Assembly: GCA_030710605.1 (NCBI GenBank)
Contig: CP092875.1
Span: 66,464,311-66,528,310 of the forward strand
Length of the DNA: 64,000 nt
Origin: Cordylochernes scorpioides
Lineage: Eukaryota > Arthropoda > Arachnida > Pseudoscorpiones > Chernetidae
Direction of reading: 5' to 3'
Positions 11,371 to 20,757 of this stretch are shown one piece after another. The notes beneath the pieces were generated by a model. It did not search any database. It saw nothing but the letters and a program-made list of their open reading frames with translations, and was not told where the DNA came from. The position numbers were made by a program, and so were the translations under genes. The number at the start of each line of letters is the position of its first letter. Position 1 is the first letter of the stretch.

Positions 11371-11411
11371 ATAAGCTGTGATAAGACATCTGAGCACGGA
11401 TGTGCGTGCAG

Positions 11412-11581
11412 GAAGCAAGAAGCTGGAATACAAGGGCCACCAGTGGCACGAGCGGTGCTTCTGCTGCTGCACGTGCAAGGACACCATCGGCACCAAGAGC
11501 TTCATTCCCCGTGACAACTCCATCTACTGCTTGTCCTGCTATGAGGACACCTTCGCCACGCGCTGCGTCAAGTGCAACAAG
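11412..11581 (+). CDS. Lmpt: LIM gene exon c: third LIM domain core
   Basis: The first two bases (GA) complete the Gly codon split by the previous intron. The exon ends AAC AAG|GTACAT in phase 0 after 56 full codons. It encodes SKKLEYKGHQWHERCFCCC, TC, then SFIPRDNSIYCLSCYEDTF and the ligands opening the next domain (C-V-K-C-N-K). The C-F-C-C-C-T-C run supplies the H-x2-C-x2-C knuckle. The exon is enclosed by two minisatellites, one ending at its acceptor and one starting about 60 bp after its donor. Confidence 0.9.
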
Positions 11582-11639
11582 GTACATTATCTTTGACAGC
11601 AGATGTCTAAGATATCTTATATAATAATGTGTTTGTATT

Positions 11640-12660
11640 ATTTCAATTTCAACAAGGTAGTGGTCTTGCTTGGTCTTGGACGTCACTAATCTCAGATCTG
11701 TTTTTGGCCTTGTCTTAGTTTTAACTTGTTTTTATCAGAATCTGTTTGGGTAATTCCCATTTCAACAAGGTAGTGTATTTACTTGGTCTTGGACGTTATT
11801 AATCTCAGATCTGTTTTTGGCCTTGTCTTAGTTTTAACTTGTTTTTATCAGAATCTGTTTGGGTAATTCCCATTTAAAAAAGGTATTGTATTTACTTGGT
11901 CTTGGACGTTATTAATCTCAGATATGTTTTGGCCTTGTCTTAGTTTTAACTTGTTTTTATCAGAATCTGTTTGGGTAATTCCCATTTAAAAAAGGTATTG
12001 TATTTACTTGGTCTTGGACGTTATTAATCTCAGATATGTTTTGGCCTTGTCTTAGTTTTAACTTGTTTTTATCAGAATCTGTTTGGGTAATTCCCATTTC
12101 AACAAGGTAATGTATTTACTTGGTCTTGAATGTTATTAATCTCAGATCTGTTTTGGCCTTGTCTTAGTTTTAACTTGTTTTTATCAGAATCTGTTTGGGT
12201 AATTCCCATTTCAACAAGGTAATGTATTTACTTGGTCTTGAATGTTATTAATCTCAGATCTGTTTTGGCCTTGTCTTAGTTTTAACTTGTTTTTATCAGA
12301 ATCTGTTTGGGTAATTCCCATTTCAACAAGGTAATGTATTTACTTGGTCTTGAATGTTATTAATCTCAGATCTGTTTTGGCCTTGTCTTAGTTTTAACTT
12401 GTTTTTATCAGAATCTGTTTGGGTAATTCCCATTTCAACAAGGTAATGTATTTACTTGGTCTTGAATGTTATTAATCTCAGATCTGTTTTGGCCTTGTCT
12501 TAGTTTTAACTTGTTTTTATCAGAATCTGTTTGGGTAATTCCCATTTCAACAAGGTAATGTATTTACTTGGTCTTGAATGTTATTAATCTCAGATCTGTT
12601 TTGGCCTTGTCTTAGTTTTAACTTGTTTTTATCAGAATCTGTTTGTATGATTTTCATTTC
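11640..12660 (+). repeat. 112-bp minisatellite, about 9 copies, each with a donor-like site
   Basis: TAATTCCCAT recurs at 11751, 11864, 11976, 12088, 12200, 12312, 12424 and 12536. Each unit contains TTTCAACAAGGTA(A/G)TG; some copies read TTTAAAAAAGGTATTG. The later units are almost identical. The motif echoes the true exon c donor, CAACAAG|GTAC. Degenerate flanks continue to about 12785. Confidence 0.95.
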
Positions 12661-12789
12661 AATAAGGTAGTGCACTTGCTTGGCACATCACTCATCACAG
12701 ATTTGTTTTTTGCCTTGGCTTGTCTTGGTTTCAACTTGTTTTTATTAGAATCTGTTTGTATGATTCCCATTTCAACAAAGTACCTACTT

Positions 12790-14030
12790 TGTCATATATG
12801 GAATTTTTCTTTGTTGTGTTTCTAAGGCATCTTTATGATATTTATTTCACTAGGAGACCTTTTGGTAGGAAGGTCCGCTTCCTTGACTTAAACTTCACTT
12901 GTCTATGATGATTTCAAAGGATTTATAGGATTTCGACTTCAACAAATTGTGTCGCCTTAGAAGACTACACTTGTTTATCACATGTTCTCTGAAAGATTTT
13001 CATGATGTCCATTAGTTGGCCATCGTTATAAGTATATATTTTAATTATAATCTCTAATTTTTTTTAGCATTATAAATGGATGGATACAAATGATTCATAA
13101 TAATAGATTTTTCAATATTCATAGAATTGATTTTTATTAAAGTTTTAAAAATAGGCGAAAAAACAATGGATTAATTAAAATAAATGGTTTTATATATATT
13201 TTTTTGACAATCTCTACCATAATTGCAAACGACAGTTTTGAAGTAATTCAATATCTTCAGCTAGTTAATCAAGTTAATTGAGTAAACAGTGGATGTGGGG
13301 GAGGATAAAATAGGAATAATCGTCTGCCTTCGAAATTTCATTAGAATCATCGTCTGTTTTGATAAGGCAATACGCCATTTTTGCTTCAAAATGAAGTGTT
13401 TATCTTTTCAAAATCATTCTAATGATGTTGAACAAGTTAATTGCAAACTTTTGTGATTATTAAAAATTGATTCCTTTTTATTTATAGAAAAATACGGAAG
13501 AAAATAAATAATAATTTGAAAACTAACATATATATTAAAATGAAATATTTTATTTCAATCTCTCTCAAACGTCAAAAGTATATTTATTTAATATACTGTT
13601 TTGAAAACTGTGATTGAATATTTTTAGATTTTTGCCAAATAAAAACTCTTAACCTTTTCTATATATACTTGATTTTCAATAAACATTTCCAATAGGAGCA
13701 TTAATTAAGTTCAAATAATTTGTGGCGAAAATACACAAGAAACAAAAGTGAACTTTCTAGATCAAAATATTTTGTTTGAAAGCGTAGTTTTTGATGATTA
13801 TCAGATCCAGTTTCTAGTGATGATTTTTTCCCACCTATTTCTTATTTTATCTCTATATAAACTATATACTAAAATAATATCTAAGCTAAAACTAAAAAAC
13901 TGAAAATTAAACTAATAAACTAATCTAATACTAAACGTGTAATAAATAAAAAACGGTAATTTATTCAATAATGAATTATTTATGTACATCAGATGAACAC
14001 ATCTCATATAATTTAATGACTTAACTTGAG
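12790..14030. other. AT-rich intron, no gene seen
   Basis: This is the middle of intron c. It contains A/T runs and no splice-flanked open frame with recognisable content. Confidence 0.5.
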
Positions 14031-14073
14031 TTCACATTCGATTTTTTGGCTTTTTAATGGAAAACATTTTCTT

Positions 14074-14160
14074 CCGTAGAAGGGCTTTCTTGCCCGAAAG
14101 CTTGACAAATTTGTGAATAAAATATTTATAAAAGAAACCTTTCCCTGGGAAGGCCTAATC
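14074..14160 (+). repeat. Half unit of the GAAGGGC/AAGCTTG foldback family
   Basis: CCGTAGAAGGGC, TTTCTT, GCCCGAAAGCTTGACAA, then AAAAGAAACC and CCCTGGGAAGGCC. Block order is the same as at 3619 and 8226. Confidence 0.5.
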
Positions 14161-14329
14161 TTCCTATTTTAACATCTCATATAACTATACTGAGTTAGAT
14201 CTCCAGCTCTGAAGTCTAATCGAGACAGAGTTAGAAGATATCTATATTTATAAGAAAGCGTGATATAGTCACACCTGGGTTGTATGCTGTATGTTTTACA
14301 CCTTTTTCTCCAATTGTCTTCTTTCTTAT

Positions 14330-14680
14330 CTCCACTCAATCATGTTAGGGTATCAAGCTTGTAAAGCTTGAGATCATGACTGGGTGAAGTAGAATGCGTC
14401 TGCCTTTGTCATTAAGACTGGGAGCACTACTCAGCGGCAAGGCCGACTTAGCTCTAAAAGAAATGGCCGCCTCTGACATGAGGAACAGTCACCATGTACA
14501 GCCGCTCCTAACATGGAGTACAAGCGCTGCTCATCCTGTATCCCTGGATTAGGAGTCCTTACAGGGTACTATCAGCCGGGCCAGCTGAGCCCAGGTTTTT
14601 TAGCAAGCTTGTTACTGCTCCCCCTCCTCCTTTTTCATCCGGACTTGGGATCGGCAAAGGCGGAGTTAATTAAAATTGTG
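14330..14680 (+). repeat. Balanced-GC TE remnant ending next to the exon d acceptor
   Basis: A sharp composition change spans from ATGTTAGGG to GGCAAAGGCGGAGTTAATTA. It includes blocks resembling non-LTR 3' ends (CAGCGGCAAGGCCGACTTAG; CCGGACTTGGGATCGGCAAA). It stops about 20 bp before the splice acceptor of exon d. The family is not certain. Confidence 0.4.
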
Positions 14681-14696
14681 AATACGTGGTGTGCAG

Positions 14697-14883
14697 TCGA
14701 TCACCACTGGTGGTGTGACCTACCGCAACGACCCCTGGCACCGCGAGTGCTTCACGTGCAGCGAGTGCGCGCGTCCCCTGGCTGGGCAGAGGTTCACGTC
14801 GCGGGAAGATCGCCCCTACTGCTCCGAGTGCTTCGGTCAGCTCTTTGCCAAGCGCTGCGCCGCCTGCTCTCATGCCATCACAG
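14697..14883 (+). CDS. Lmpt: LIM gene exon d: fourth LIM domain core
   Basis: The exon starts in phase 0 after GTGCAG and ends ACA G|GTGCGT in phase 1 (62 codons plus 1 nt). It encodes SITTGGVTYRNDPWHRECF, T-C-S-E-C, then GQRFTSREDRPYCSECFGQL and the ligands opening domain five (C-A-A-C). SGGVTY-type and RFTSR segments are typical of FHL/Limpet. The acceptor lacks a pyrimidine tract (AATACGTGGTGTGCAG), so recognition may rely on exon signals. No lesion is seen. Confidence 0.9.
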
Positions 14884-15530
14884 GTGCGTTGCTCGCTCAG
14901 TACAAATAGGATTATATATCCCCTACAACTTTTCTAATTCTTTATTTCAACGTTTCAACTTGGATTTAAAAGATAACCGGCGAGTCTAAAATACAATTTT
15001 TTTTTTACTTTTCCCTTTGAAAAACCTACATGATAATATTTTGTGAAAATGAGGTCTAAATAAAGGCTGTGTGTTTTTAAAAGAATATAGATACATATAC
15101 AGGTGGGTATGTAGGTGAGTGCGCTTAAAAGAGAGGTCTTTCTCTTAGACCCGCCGATGATATTTTAAACCTAAGCTTGTCAGTTTATAATGAATTTTAA
15201 TACATGTATGTCGTGATCGACTGGAAGGGTGCAACCGTTGTGCATGTAAGCTTCGAAAAATAATTAGTTCCAGCCAAGTGAGTGCAGGCATGCTGCGTGC
15301 CGTAGCATTTGCCTGCGCGCGCTGGCTCCCACGTTTATTTTGTACAGATTTATAGATGGATGAATTTGTATTTATATTTTAACATACTTATTATGGCGAA
15401 AATAAATTATACCTCTTGGGTATTAATCAAATTATGACATGTACATATTCCACATTTACTGTACATATTCCTTTTCTTCAAGTACCTATTTCACATTCTC
15501 TGTTGGCTCCAACAATGTCTGCTTGTTCAG
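14884..15530 (+). other. Intron d
   Basis: A short intron (647 bp), GT...AG, with a good acceptor (TGTCTGCTTGTTCAG). It contains a GC-rich island at about 15270-15335 and no ORF of note. Confidence 0.7.
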
Positions 15531-15688
15531 GAATCGGAGGAACGCGTTTCATATCTTTCGAGGAGCGCTACTGGCATAACGACTGCTTCATCTGCGGCTC
15601 CTGCAACGGCTCTCTGGTTGGCCGGGGCTTCATCGCCGACGGCTCCGACGTGCTGTGCCCCGAGTGCGCCAAGCAGAAGCTGCTCTGA
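15531..15688 (+). CDS. Lmpt: LIM gene terminal exon: fifth LIM domain and stop
   Basis: The GA at the start completes the split Gly. The exon encodes IGGTRFISFEERYWHNDCF, I-C-G-S-C, then GRGFIADGSDVLCPECAKQK and LL before TGA at 15686-15688. The tail AKQKL followed by stop is how Limpet/FHL proteins end. The five exons in the window give 891 nt in one frame, which supports every splice call. The product in view is four complete LIM domains plus the second half of another, without the N-terminus. Confidence 0.92.
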
Positions 15689-15985
15689 ACGCCGCCGTAG
15701 CTCTGCCATTTGCTCAGCCGCAACGCCCCACACTCTCCTCGTCCTTCGCTACGTCTATTTATTTTTAAATAAATATTCAAATTCGCTTTTATCTCTCTCT
15801 TTCTTCTTTTATCTTCTAAGCTTTTGATACCAAAGTTATTTCTCTCTACTTCGCTCAATTCTATCAGAATATAATACAATCTCTTTTCTTCTTTGTTTGA
15901 TGTGAATTTGGCGGGGATAGAAATGTTTGCTTCGATACAATTTATATTGTAATAAGCTAATAAATCTCTTTTTTAGAGAAATATA
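15689..15985 (+). terminator. 3' UTR and poly(A) signals of the LIM gene
   Basis: AATAAA occurs at 15768-15773 and again at 15959-15964. The second is followed about 25-35 bp later by a GT-rich run (GTTGTGTGTGTTGTCTCCG), the expected downstream element, so the main 3' end is probably near 15985. Confidence 0.65.
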
Positions 15986-16194
15986 TGGCGTTGTGTGTGT
16001 TGTCTCCGTTTATTTCCATGAGAGGCTTCAATGAATATTCCCTCACGATGGCTAATCAAATCATTTACATAATGGCATCAATGATTGTATTAATTGAAAA
16101 TGGTACTTAGAAGATCATGCTTGTTGCTGGTTGGAGAATTCTGTAAATGAAAGAATCCTCTACATGATCTAATATCTGGAAAACAAAAATCATT

Positions 16195-16258
16195 GTTGTT
16201 AAGGTGAAAACATCAGGATTCTAGGGATAAGTGAAAACCTGATGTTTTTCACCTTAAT
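16195..16258. repeat. Inverted repeat, near-perfect 20-bp arms
   Basis: TTAAGGTGAAAACATCAGG and CCTGATGTTTTTCACCTTAA flank a spacer of about 22 bp. It is a small hairpin or a MITE remnant. Confidence 0.85.
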
Positions 16259-16679
16259 ATTGACATAAAAAGATTAATTTATTGAACTTTTTCAAATCAT
16301 ATTTTTTGTCCAATAAATACAACAATTTGTAAATATTCTATTTGAATATTTGTACGATTGTTAGGGTTTCTGAATCTTGTCCACCCATTGAGATAAACAC
16401 AGAGAAAGGATAATGATAGGATTTTGAGTAAGATGGATGGCTAGGTGATTTCGATTCATGTCGAAGAGAAAGGATCAAATCTTGGCCAACTCTTGGTGCT
16501 GAAGACATATTTTACAAACCTAGGGAAGAGATAGAATGAAAGTTAACGTTGTAGCTATGCTTTTTGATCGGGGTTTAGGTATAGGCCCTCTATTAAATAG
16601 GAAAAATAGCACAAATAAAATCACAAACTGAAAATTTATCATTCAACACACCTAATCTCCATTTAAAATACAAAAATAA

Positions 16680-16870
16680 AAACCTAAACATTTCTTTTAT
16701 GACGATAAAAAACTGGACTAAGAGCTTTCAAGCCAAAGATTTTTCGTACAGCCCTAAAAACAAAAAATAATGTGAATTCGCATTATTTTTAAGGCTGTAA
16801 GGATAATCTTATTTGACTTGAAAACTCTTAGCCCACTTTTTATCGTCATAAAATAAACGTTTAGGTTTAA
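16680..16870. repeat. Foldback palindrome, about 85-bp arms
   Basis: Left: ACCTAAACATTTCTTTTATG, ACGATAAAAAACTGG, CTAAGAGCTTTCAAG. Right: CTTGAAAACTCTTAG, CCACTTTTTATCGTCATAAA, AACGTTTAGGT. The centre is a second palindrome (AATAATGTGAATTCGCATTATT). It lies 65 bp from the LTR element. Confidence 0.85.
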
Positions 16871-16934
16871 ATTTTGTATTTCCAATAGATCAACGGTTTT
16901 TACATTTAAAAATATTTGACTAAAAATATATATA

Positions 16935-17763
16935 TGTCATAATTTGTATATAATTAAATGCAACCCCGACCCACTATGTATGTATCATGTATGATTTTCA
17001 AAGACTTAATAAAGAACGAGGCAACTGGAGGGAAGCAAGTAACATTAAGATATAGAAAGTAGATCTAAAACTGGCACGACTATTCTGGGCACCCTGTGTC
17101 AATATTGTAAGGGCAGAGACCGGGCGTCTCTAGTGACCGCAGAAGTTATTTTCGCCAAGATGCATTCAATACTTCCGGACAAAACAGGACGTGTCGAGTG
17201 ACCAGAAGTTATAAAAGTTTGAGAGACATCCAGTACTTCCGGCAAAAACAGGACGTGTCTAATATCCTTCGAAACTATAAGCGTCAAGACACCAAACACT
17301 TCCTGACGAAATCAGATATACCAGGCAGGGCACAGCTTTCACCAAAGGAAGCCGCCGGCCTATCAGAAGATAGCACCTTAAGTAGGTCAACCAATAGGGA
17401 AAGATCATGTGAGATCTCTCAACCAATCAGAGAGAAACTGACTCGTGGTGTTAAATCGAAAGACAAGAATGGTTAGTAGTGATTTAGCTTCCAAGAAGGT
17501 GACATCTGCTCTAGACCTCTCTCCCTCTGCTCATCCCACAGCTAAGTACAATCACCGCCATGTGATCAACTAATTAATAAGTCAAATCGCTCAGTTCTTC
17601 TCAAGCTTTCTTTCCTCCAACCCGTTGCCTTATATTTCCAAACTCAATCACGTGTCCTGATTATTCCTAACTGTGTGCTTCACTTACCACTCAACGACTG
17701 CGCTTCAACCAATCCTCACCATTCAAATCCAACAACAAGGAACCCCGCAACGATATTGCCACA
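16935..17763 (+). repeat. 5' LTR of the non-autonomous element
   Basis: TG...CA ends. It contains a CCAAT / CATGTG / CCAAT cluster at about 17390-17435 (CAACCAATAGGGAAAGATCA and CTCAACCAATCAGAG), a likely promoter module. The base after the LTR is not the usual TGG of a primer-binding site: the interior begins GAACGGTTAAGTCGACAG. Confidence 0.92.
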
Positions 17764-17891
17764 GAACGGTTAAGTCGACAGATTCTACAAAAGTGTAATA
17801 CAACAAATATTACAGTGTAATAACAAAAATTGCATCAGCATATTACACAAAGTCGACAGGATAAAGATTATAGAGCTTAATCAGGATAAAG

Positions 17892-18368
17892 ATGGAAATT
17901 AACCCAGGCACCAGCACAACAAAAGGCAATGACAACCCAAGAGAGAAGGAACTGGCAACGAACGGAAAGAAGCTGACAACGAACGAGGCGACAAGACACA
18001 CCCTGGCGACGGTAATTTTAGAACTGACCGCCGCGCTACAAGGGGCGAGATCCACGCAACTGAAAGCGGTCTTCCGGAGCGCCACCCTCGGGACAACCGC
18101 CGCCCGCACCGCCGGTACGTGTCCAAACAGCCTGACACCCACCGAGGAATCACCACCCGCCATGCCGTACCAGTACACACGGAAGCAACCCACGCGACAC
18201 GGACCCAGTGTACCGACAACGCGATCCACTCGAATGGAAGCAGTACAAATGACTAGATTTCCCTTTCAATCGCGCGGACAGTGCAAAAGGTCCCGATCCG
18301 GTTCAACAGATATTCCAAGCCAACCACACCAAGCCGAAGACGCCACAATGGAGACTTTTCGAGACTAA
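17892..18368 (+). CDS. Short gag-like ORF (158 codons)
   Basis: It starts at ATG 17892 and ends TAA 18366-18368. The protein is Thr/Arg/Ser-rich. It lacks both the capsid-like region and the CX2C knuckle of the 330-codon Gag in the relative at 30466-31458. What links it to gag is position, start context (GATGGAAATTAAC) and the 3' end: GAG ACT TTT CGA GAC TAA lies in an overlap with the +1 pol frame, just as in the relative. It probably cannot build particles alone. It could be the product of an internal deletion, since the shared region is short. Confidence 0.55.
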   Translation: MEINPGTSTTKGNDNPREKELATNGKKLTTNEATRHTLATVILELTAALQGARSTQLKAVFRSATLGTTAARTAGTCPNSLTPTEESPPAMPYQYTRKQPTRHGPSVPTTRSTRMEAVQMTRFPFQSRGQCKRSRSGSTDIPSQPHQAEDATMETFRD

Positions 18369-20757
18369 GGTAGGCAATCCACCCAATGACATCATCAAAT
18401 TAACTTTGGACTTGTATCTGACCCAGGACCTACCATGTACCTTTCTCATTGAACCAGACGCAGGTTCGAACATACTGCCGTATCATTTATACAATAGATT
18501 AAAAGCACAACTTCCCAACTTAAGTATTAAAAAACCTTCCCTTGATCTATCCACCCTAAATAGTTTTACGAAAATAATAGGACATTTAACTTTCCCTCTG
18601 ACAATAGGCCAAATAACCCGTAGAGAGAACTTCCACGTGGTAAATGCATCCTTGCCATTTGGAGTTCTTACCTTAAAAACCCTTTATCAATATAAATTAA
18701 AACTAAATTATAATCGCGGCACTATTTTCCAACTTGGCGTCCCATTGTCTAATACTATCTACCACTTTAAACATGTATCAAATGAATGCAAGCACGGGCT
18801 AGGCCAAAACCTGTCCCAAAGGACTCGCACAGCACCCAAAACTTTCACACATGGAAAACCTTGCCTGCATTCATTGCCCAAACCCCAAATATTTACATGC
18901 CACCATTATAATCTCACACCACACAACTTTTCACTCAACCCAATTACCAGTACTATATGCCCACAACATGTAAAGTCACCACGACTTCAATCTACAACTC
19001 CAATAATACCCAAACAAGTGTCCGTACACCGACACAGCTCACCCACTTACCACACAAAATTCACACATGACCACACTTCGCCACACCATAATTACGCAAA
19101 TGTACCTCACAACATACACGCACCCATACGTCACCACGCGACAAACACGCACAACCCGCACAACAAACGCAACACGCACGCCAAAAGACAACAACAACAA
19201 ACAAGCGCATGCACAACCGTTAAGAATAATACAATCATCCCGTCTACACAAAACATAGAAAAAATTCACGACACCAAACAACCACACAATCGAAAAACAT
19301 TACGATCTTTCCTAAAAACTGTGAACGCCTATAAAGAGTTCATTCCGGACCACGCCCGCTTGCGGACGCCACTTGTCAACCTTCTAAAAAAGGATGTCAT
19401 GTGGGTCTGGGATGACGAATGCCAGAAAGCGTTCACTAACCTGAAAGAAAACCTTACCACACACCCCACATTACACCTTTACCAGGAAGGTCTGCCATGC
19501 CAGGTGTACTGTAACGCCTCAACATTCAGCATTACAGGCGTTCTTAAACAAGTCTACCCTGATGGGAAGACATACACCGTTCAACATTTCAGCCGATCTC
19601 TGCGTAATCACGAGCGAAACTATTCAGACTTGGAACTACAATGCCTAGCCATTGTGGAAAGTGTGGATAATTTCCGCACCTGTCTAATGGACAGAAAGTT
19701 TACAATATTTTCTGACCATCCCGCATTGCAGTGGTTGAAAGAGATCAAAGCTCCGTCAGGCAGATTGTTTCGATGGAGGTTAAGATTGTCAAGATACGAA
19801 TATGAGGTCCGTAGCATAAATGGAGCACAACAATATGAAACGGGCGTTGTAACTCGTATCCCATTTTGTGGCTTTCTAGATGCGCCACTCATAAAGAACC
19901 AACAATCTTCTCCACCGGGAAAATCCCGCGTGACTATGGATCCCTATAAACTGCGCACCGTCTCCCGAAAAGGAGTACTTAAAACTATAGTCCCAAATTC
20001 ATTTACAACCAGACTTCTTAAGTCCGTACACACACAACACCACCACCCAAGCATCTCCACGATGACGAGACTCATCTCAGCACAATATTATTGGCAGAAC
20101 ATGACACAAGACATCGCAAAACAGGTAAAAACCTGCCCCACCTGCCGATTCGCTAGAGGAATCGATGAATACAAACAACCTGCACGTAAAAATACCGACA
20201 CAGGTACCCAAACAAAACAAAATTCGTACATAAAGCACAGCGTACACACAACACAAACAATGCCAAAATTACCACATCCACGTCAGAGAAAAGATCACAC
20301 ATTTCAACCTAAACCAATTACCGCCGACATATCTCTAATAAAACCATTGACGATCAAACAGGAGAACTGTAAACCTGACAACCAATCCAATCATATCACA
20401 CCACTCCCTAAAGATATCAAACAGGAGAACTGCGAACCTACCAATCATTCAAATTCTACAATTCATAAGGTTCAAGCAAATATTTCAGAGTCCCCAGTTA
20501 CAAAAATGTGGACGAACATGGGGCAATATCCTATCTTTCATCTGATTTTTATCCTTTGTTTATTAATTCTACCGTACAACTGTATTCCAATTTTATTCAT
20601 TAAGTACTTGTGTATCTATACCATGCCCGCTCGTAAAATCTTCGAACTACAAGAGGCAGTTTTTAATTTTGGACAAGCATTTATAAAACTTCTCCTAATT
20701 TTAGGAACCATCCTCGCAGAAAATCTAAATAAACTCCGCAGAGGTAGCAATAACTGA
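18253..20757 (+). CDS. Chimeric pol-like ORF lacking RT and integrase core
   Basis: The open frame runs 18253-20757; residue numbers count from 18406. Residues 1-110 match the relative's protease, but the active-site D-T-G is replaced by E-P-D (16-18). Residues about 150-300 are a His/Asn/Thr/Pro-rich linker where RT should be. From about 305 the RT connection and RNase H follow, with catalytic Asp changed to N370 and G480; E410 and D437 remain. An HHCC zinc finger follows (C577, C580). The integrase core is absent, replaced by a polar segment with two IKQE repeats (650, 671) and hydrophobic stretches (about 709-732 and 760-775). There is no internal stop in 2.5 kb. I infer a non-enzymatic product made as a gag fusion; its function is unknown. 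Confidence 0.75.
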   Translation, partial: LDFPFNRADSAKGPDPVQQIFQANHTKPKTPQWRLFETKVGNPPNDIIKLTLDLYLTQDLPCTFLIEPDAGSNILPYHLYNRLKAQLPNLSIKKPSLDLSTLNSFTKIIGHLTFPLTIGQITRRENFHVVNASLPFGVLTLKTLYQYKLKLNYNRGTIFQLGVPLSNTIYHFKHVSNECKHGLGQNLSQRTRTAPKTFTHGKPCLHSLPKPQIFTCHHYNLTPHNFSLNPITSTICPQHVKSPRLQSTTPIIPKQVSVHRHSSPTYHTKFTHDHTSPHHNYANVPHNIHAPIRHHATNTHNPHNKRNTHAKRQQQQTSACTTVKNNTIIPSTQNIEKIHDTKQPHNRKTLRSFLKTVNAYKEFIPDHARLRTPLVNLLKKDVMWVWDDECQKAFTNLKENLTTHPTLHLYQEGLPCQVYCNASTFSITGVLKQVYPDGKTYTVQHFSRSLRNHERNYSDLELQCLAIVESVDNFRTCLMDRKFTIFSDHPALQWLKEIKAPSGRLFRWRLRLSRYEYEVRSINGAQQYETGVVTRIPFCGFLDAPLIKNQQSSPPGKSRVTMDPYKLRTVSRKGVLKTIVPNSFTTRLLKSVHTQHHHPSISTMTRLISAQYYWQNMTQDIAKQVKTCPTCRFARGIDEYKQPARKNTDTGTQTKQNSYIKHSVHTTQTMPKLPHPRQRKDHTFQPKPITADISLIKPLTIKQENCKPDNQSNHITPLPKDIKQENCEPTNHSNSTIHKVQANISESPVTKMWTNMGQYPIFHLIFILCLLILPYNCIPILFIKYLCIYTMPARKIFELQEAVFNFGQAFIKLLLILGTILAENLNKLRRGSNN
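18357..18362 (+). promoter_or_regulatory. Candidate +1 ribosomal frameshift site TTT_CGA
   Basis: Gag frame reads ACT TTT CGA GAC TAA. Slipping +1 on TTT (to TTC) moves reading into GAG ACT AAG of the pol frame, which is open from 18253 to 20757. TTT_CGN is a known +1 site (influenza A PA-X, amalgaviruses). The relative has TTT_CGT at the same place. Confidence 0.55.

Noticed and set aside
19039-19287. Minus-strand ORF in the His-rich linker
   Set aside because: Antisense shadow of a C/A-rich coding stretch.
20500-20757. Envelope gene in the non-autonomous element
   Set aside because: There are hydrophobic segments, but no signal peptide, cleavage site or ectodomain. Calling it env would be unsupported.
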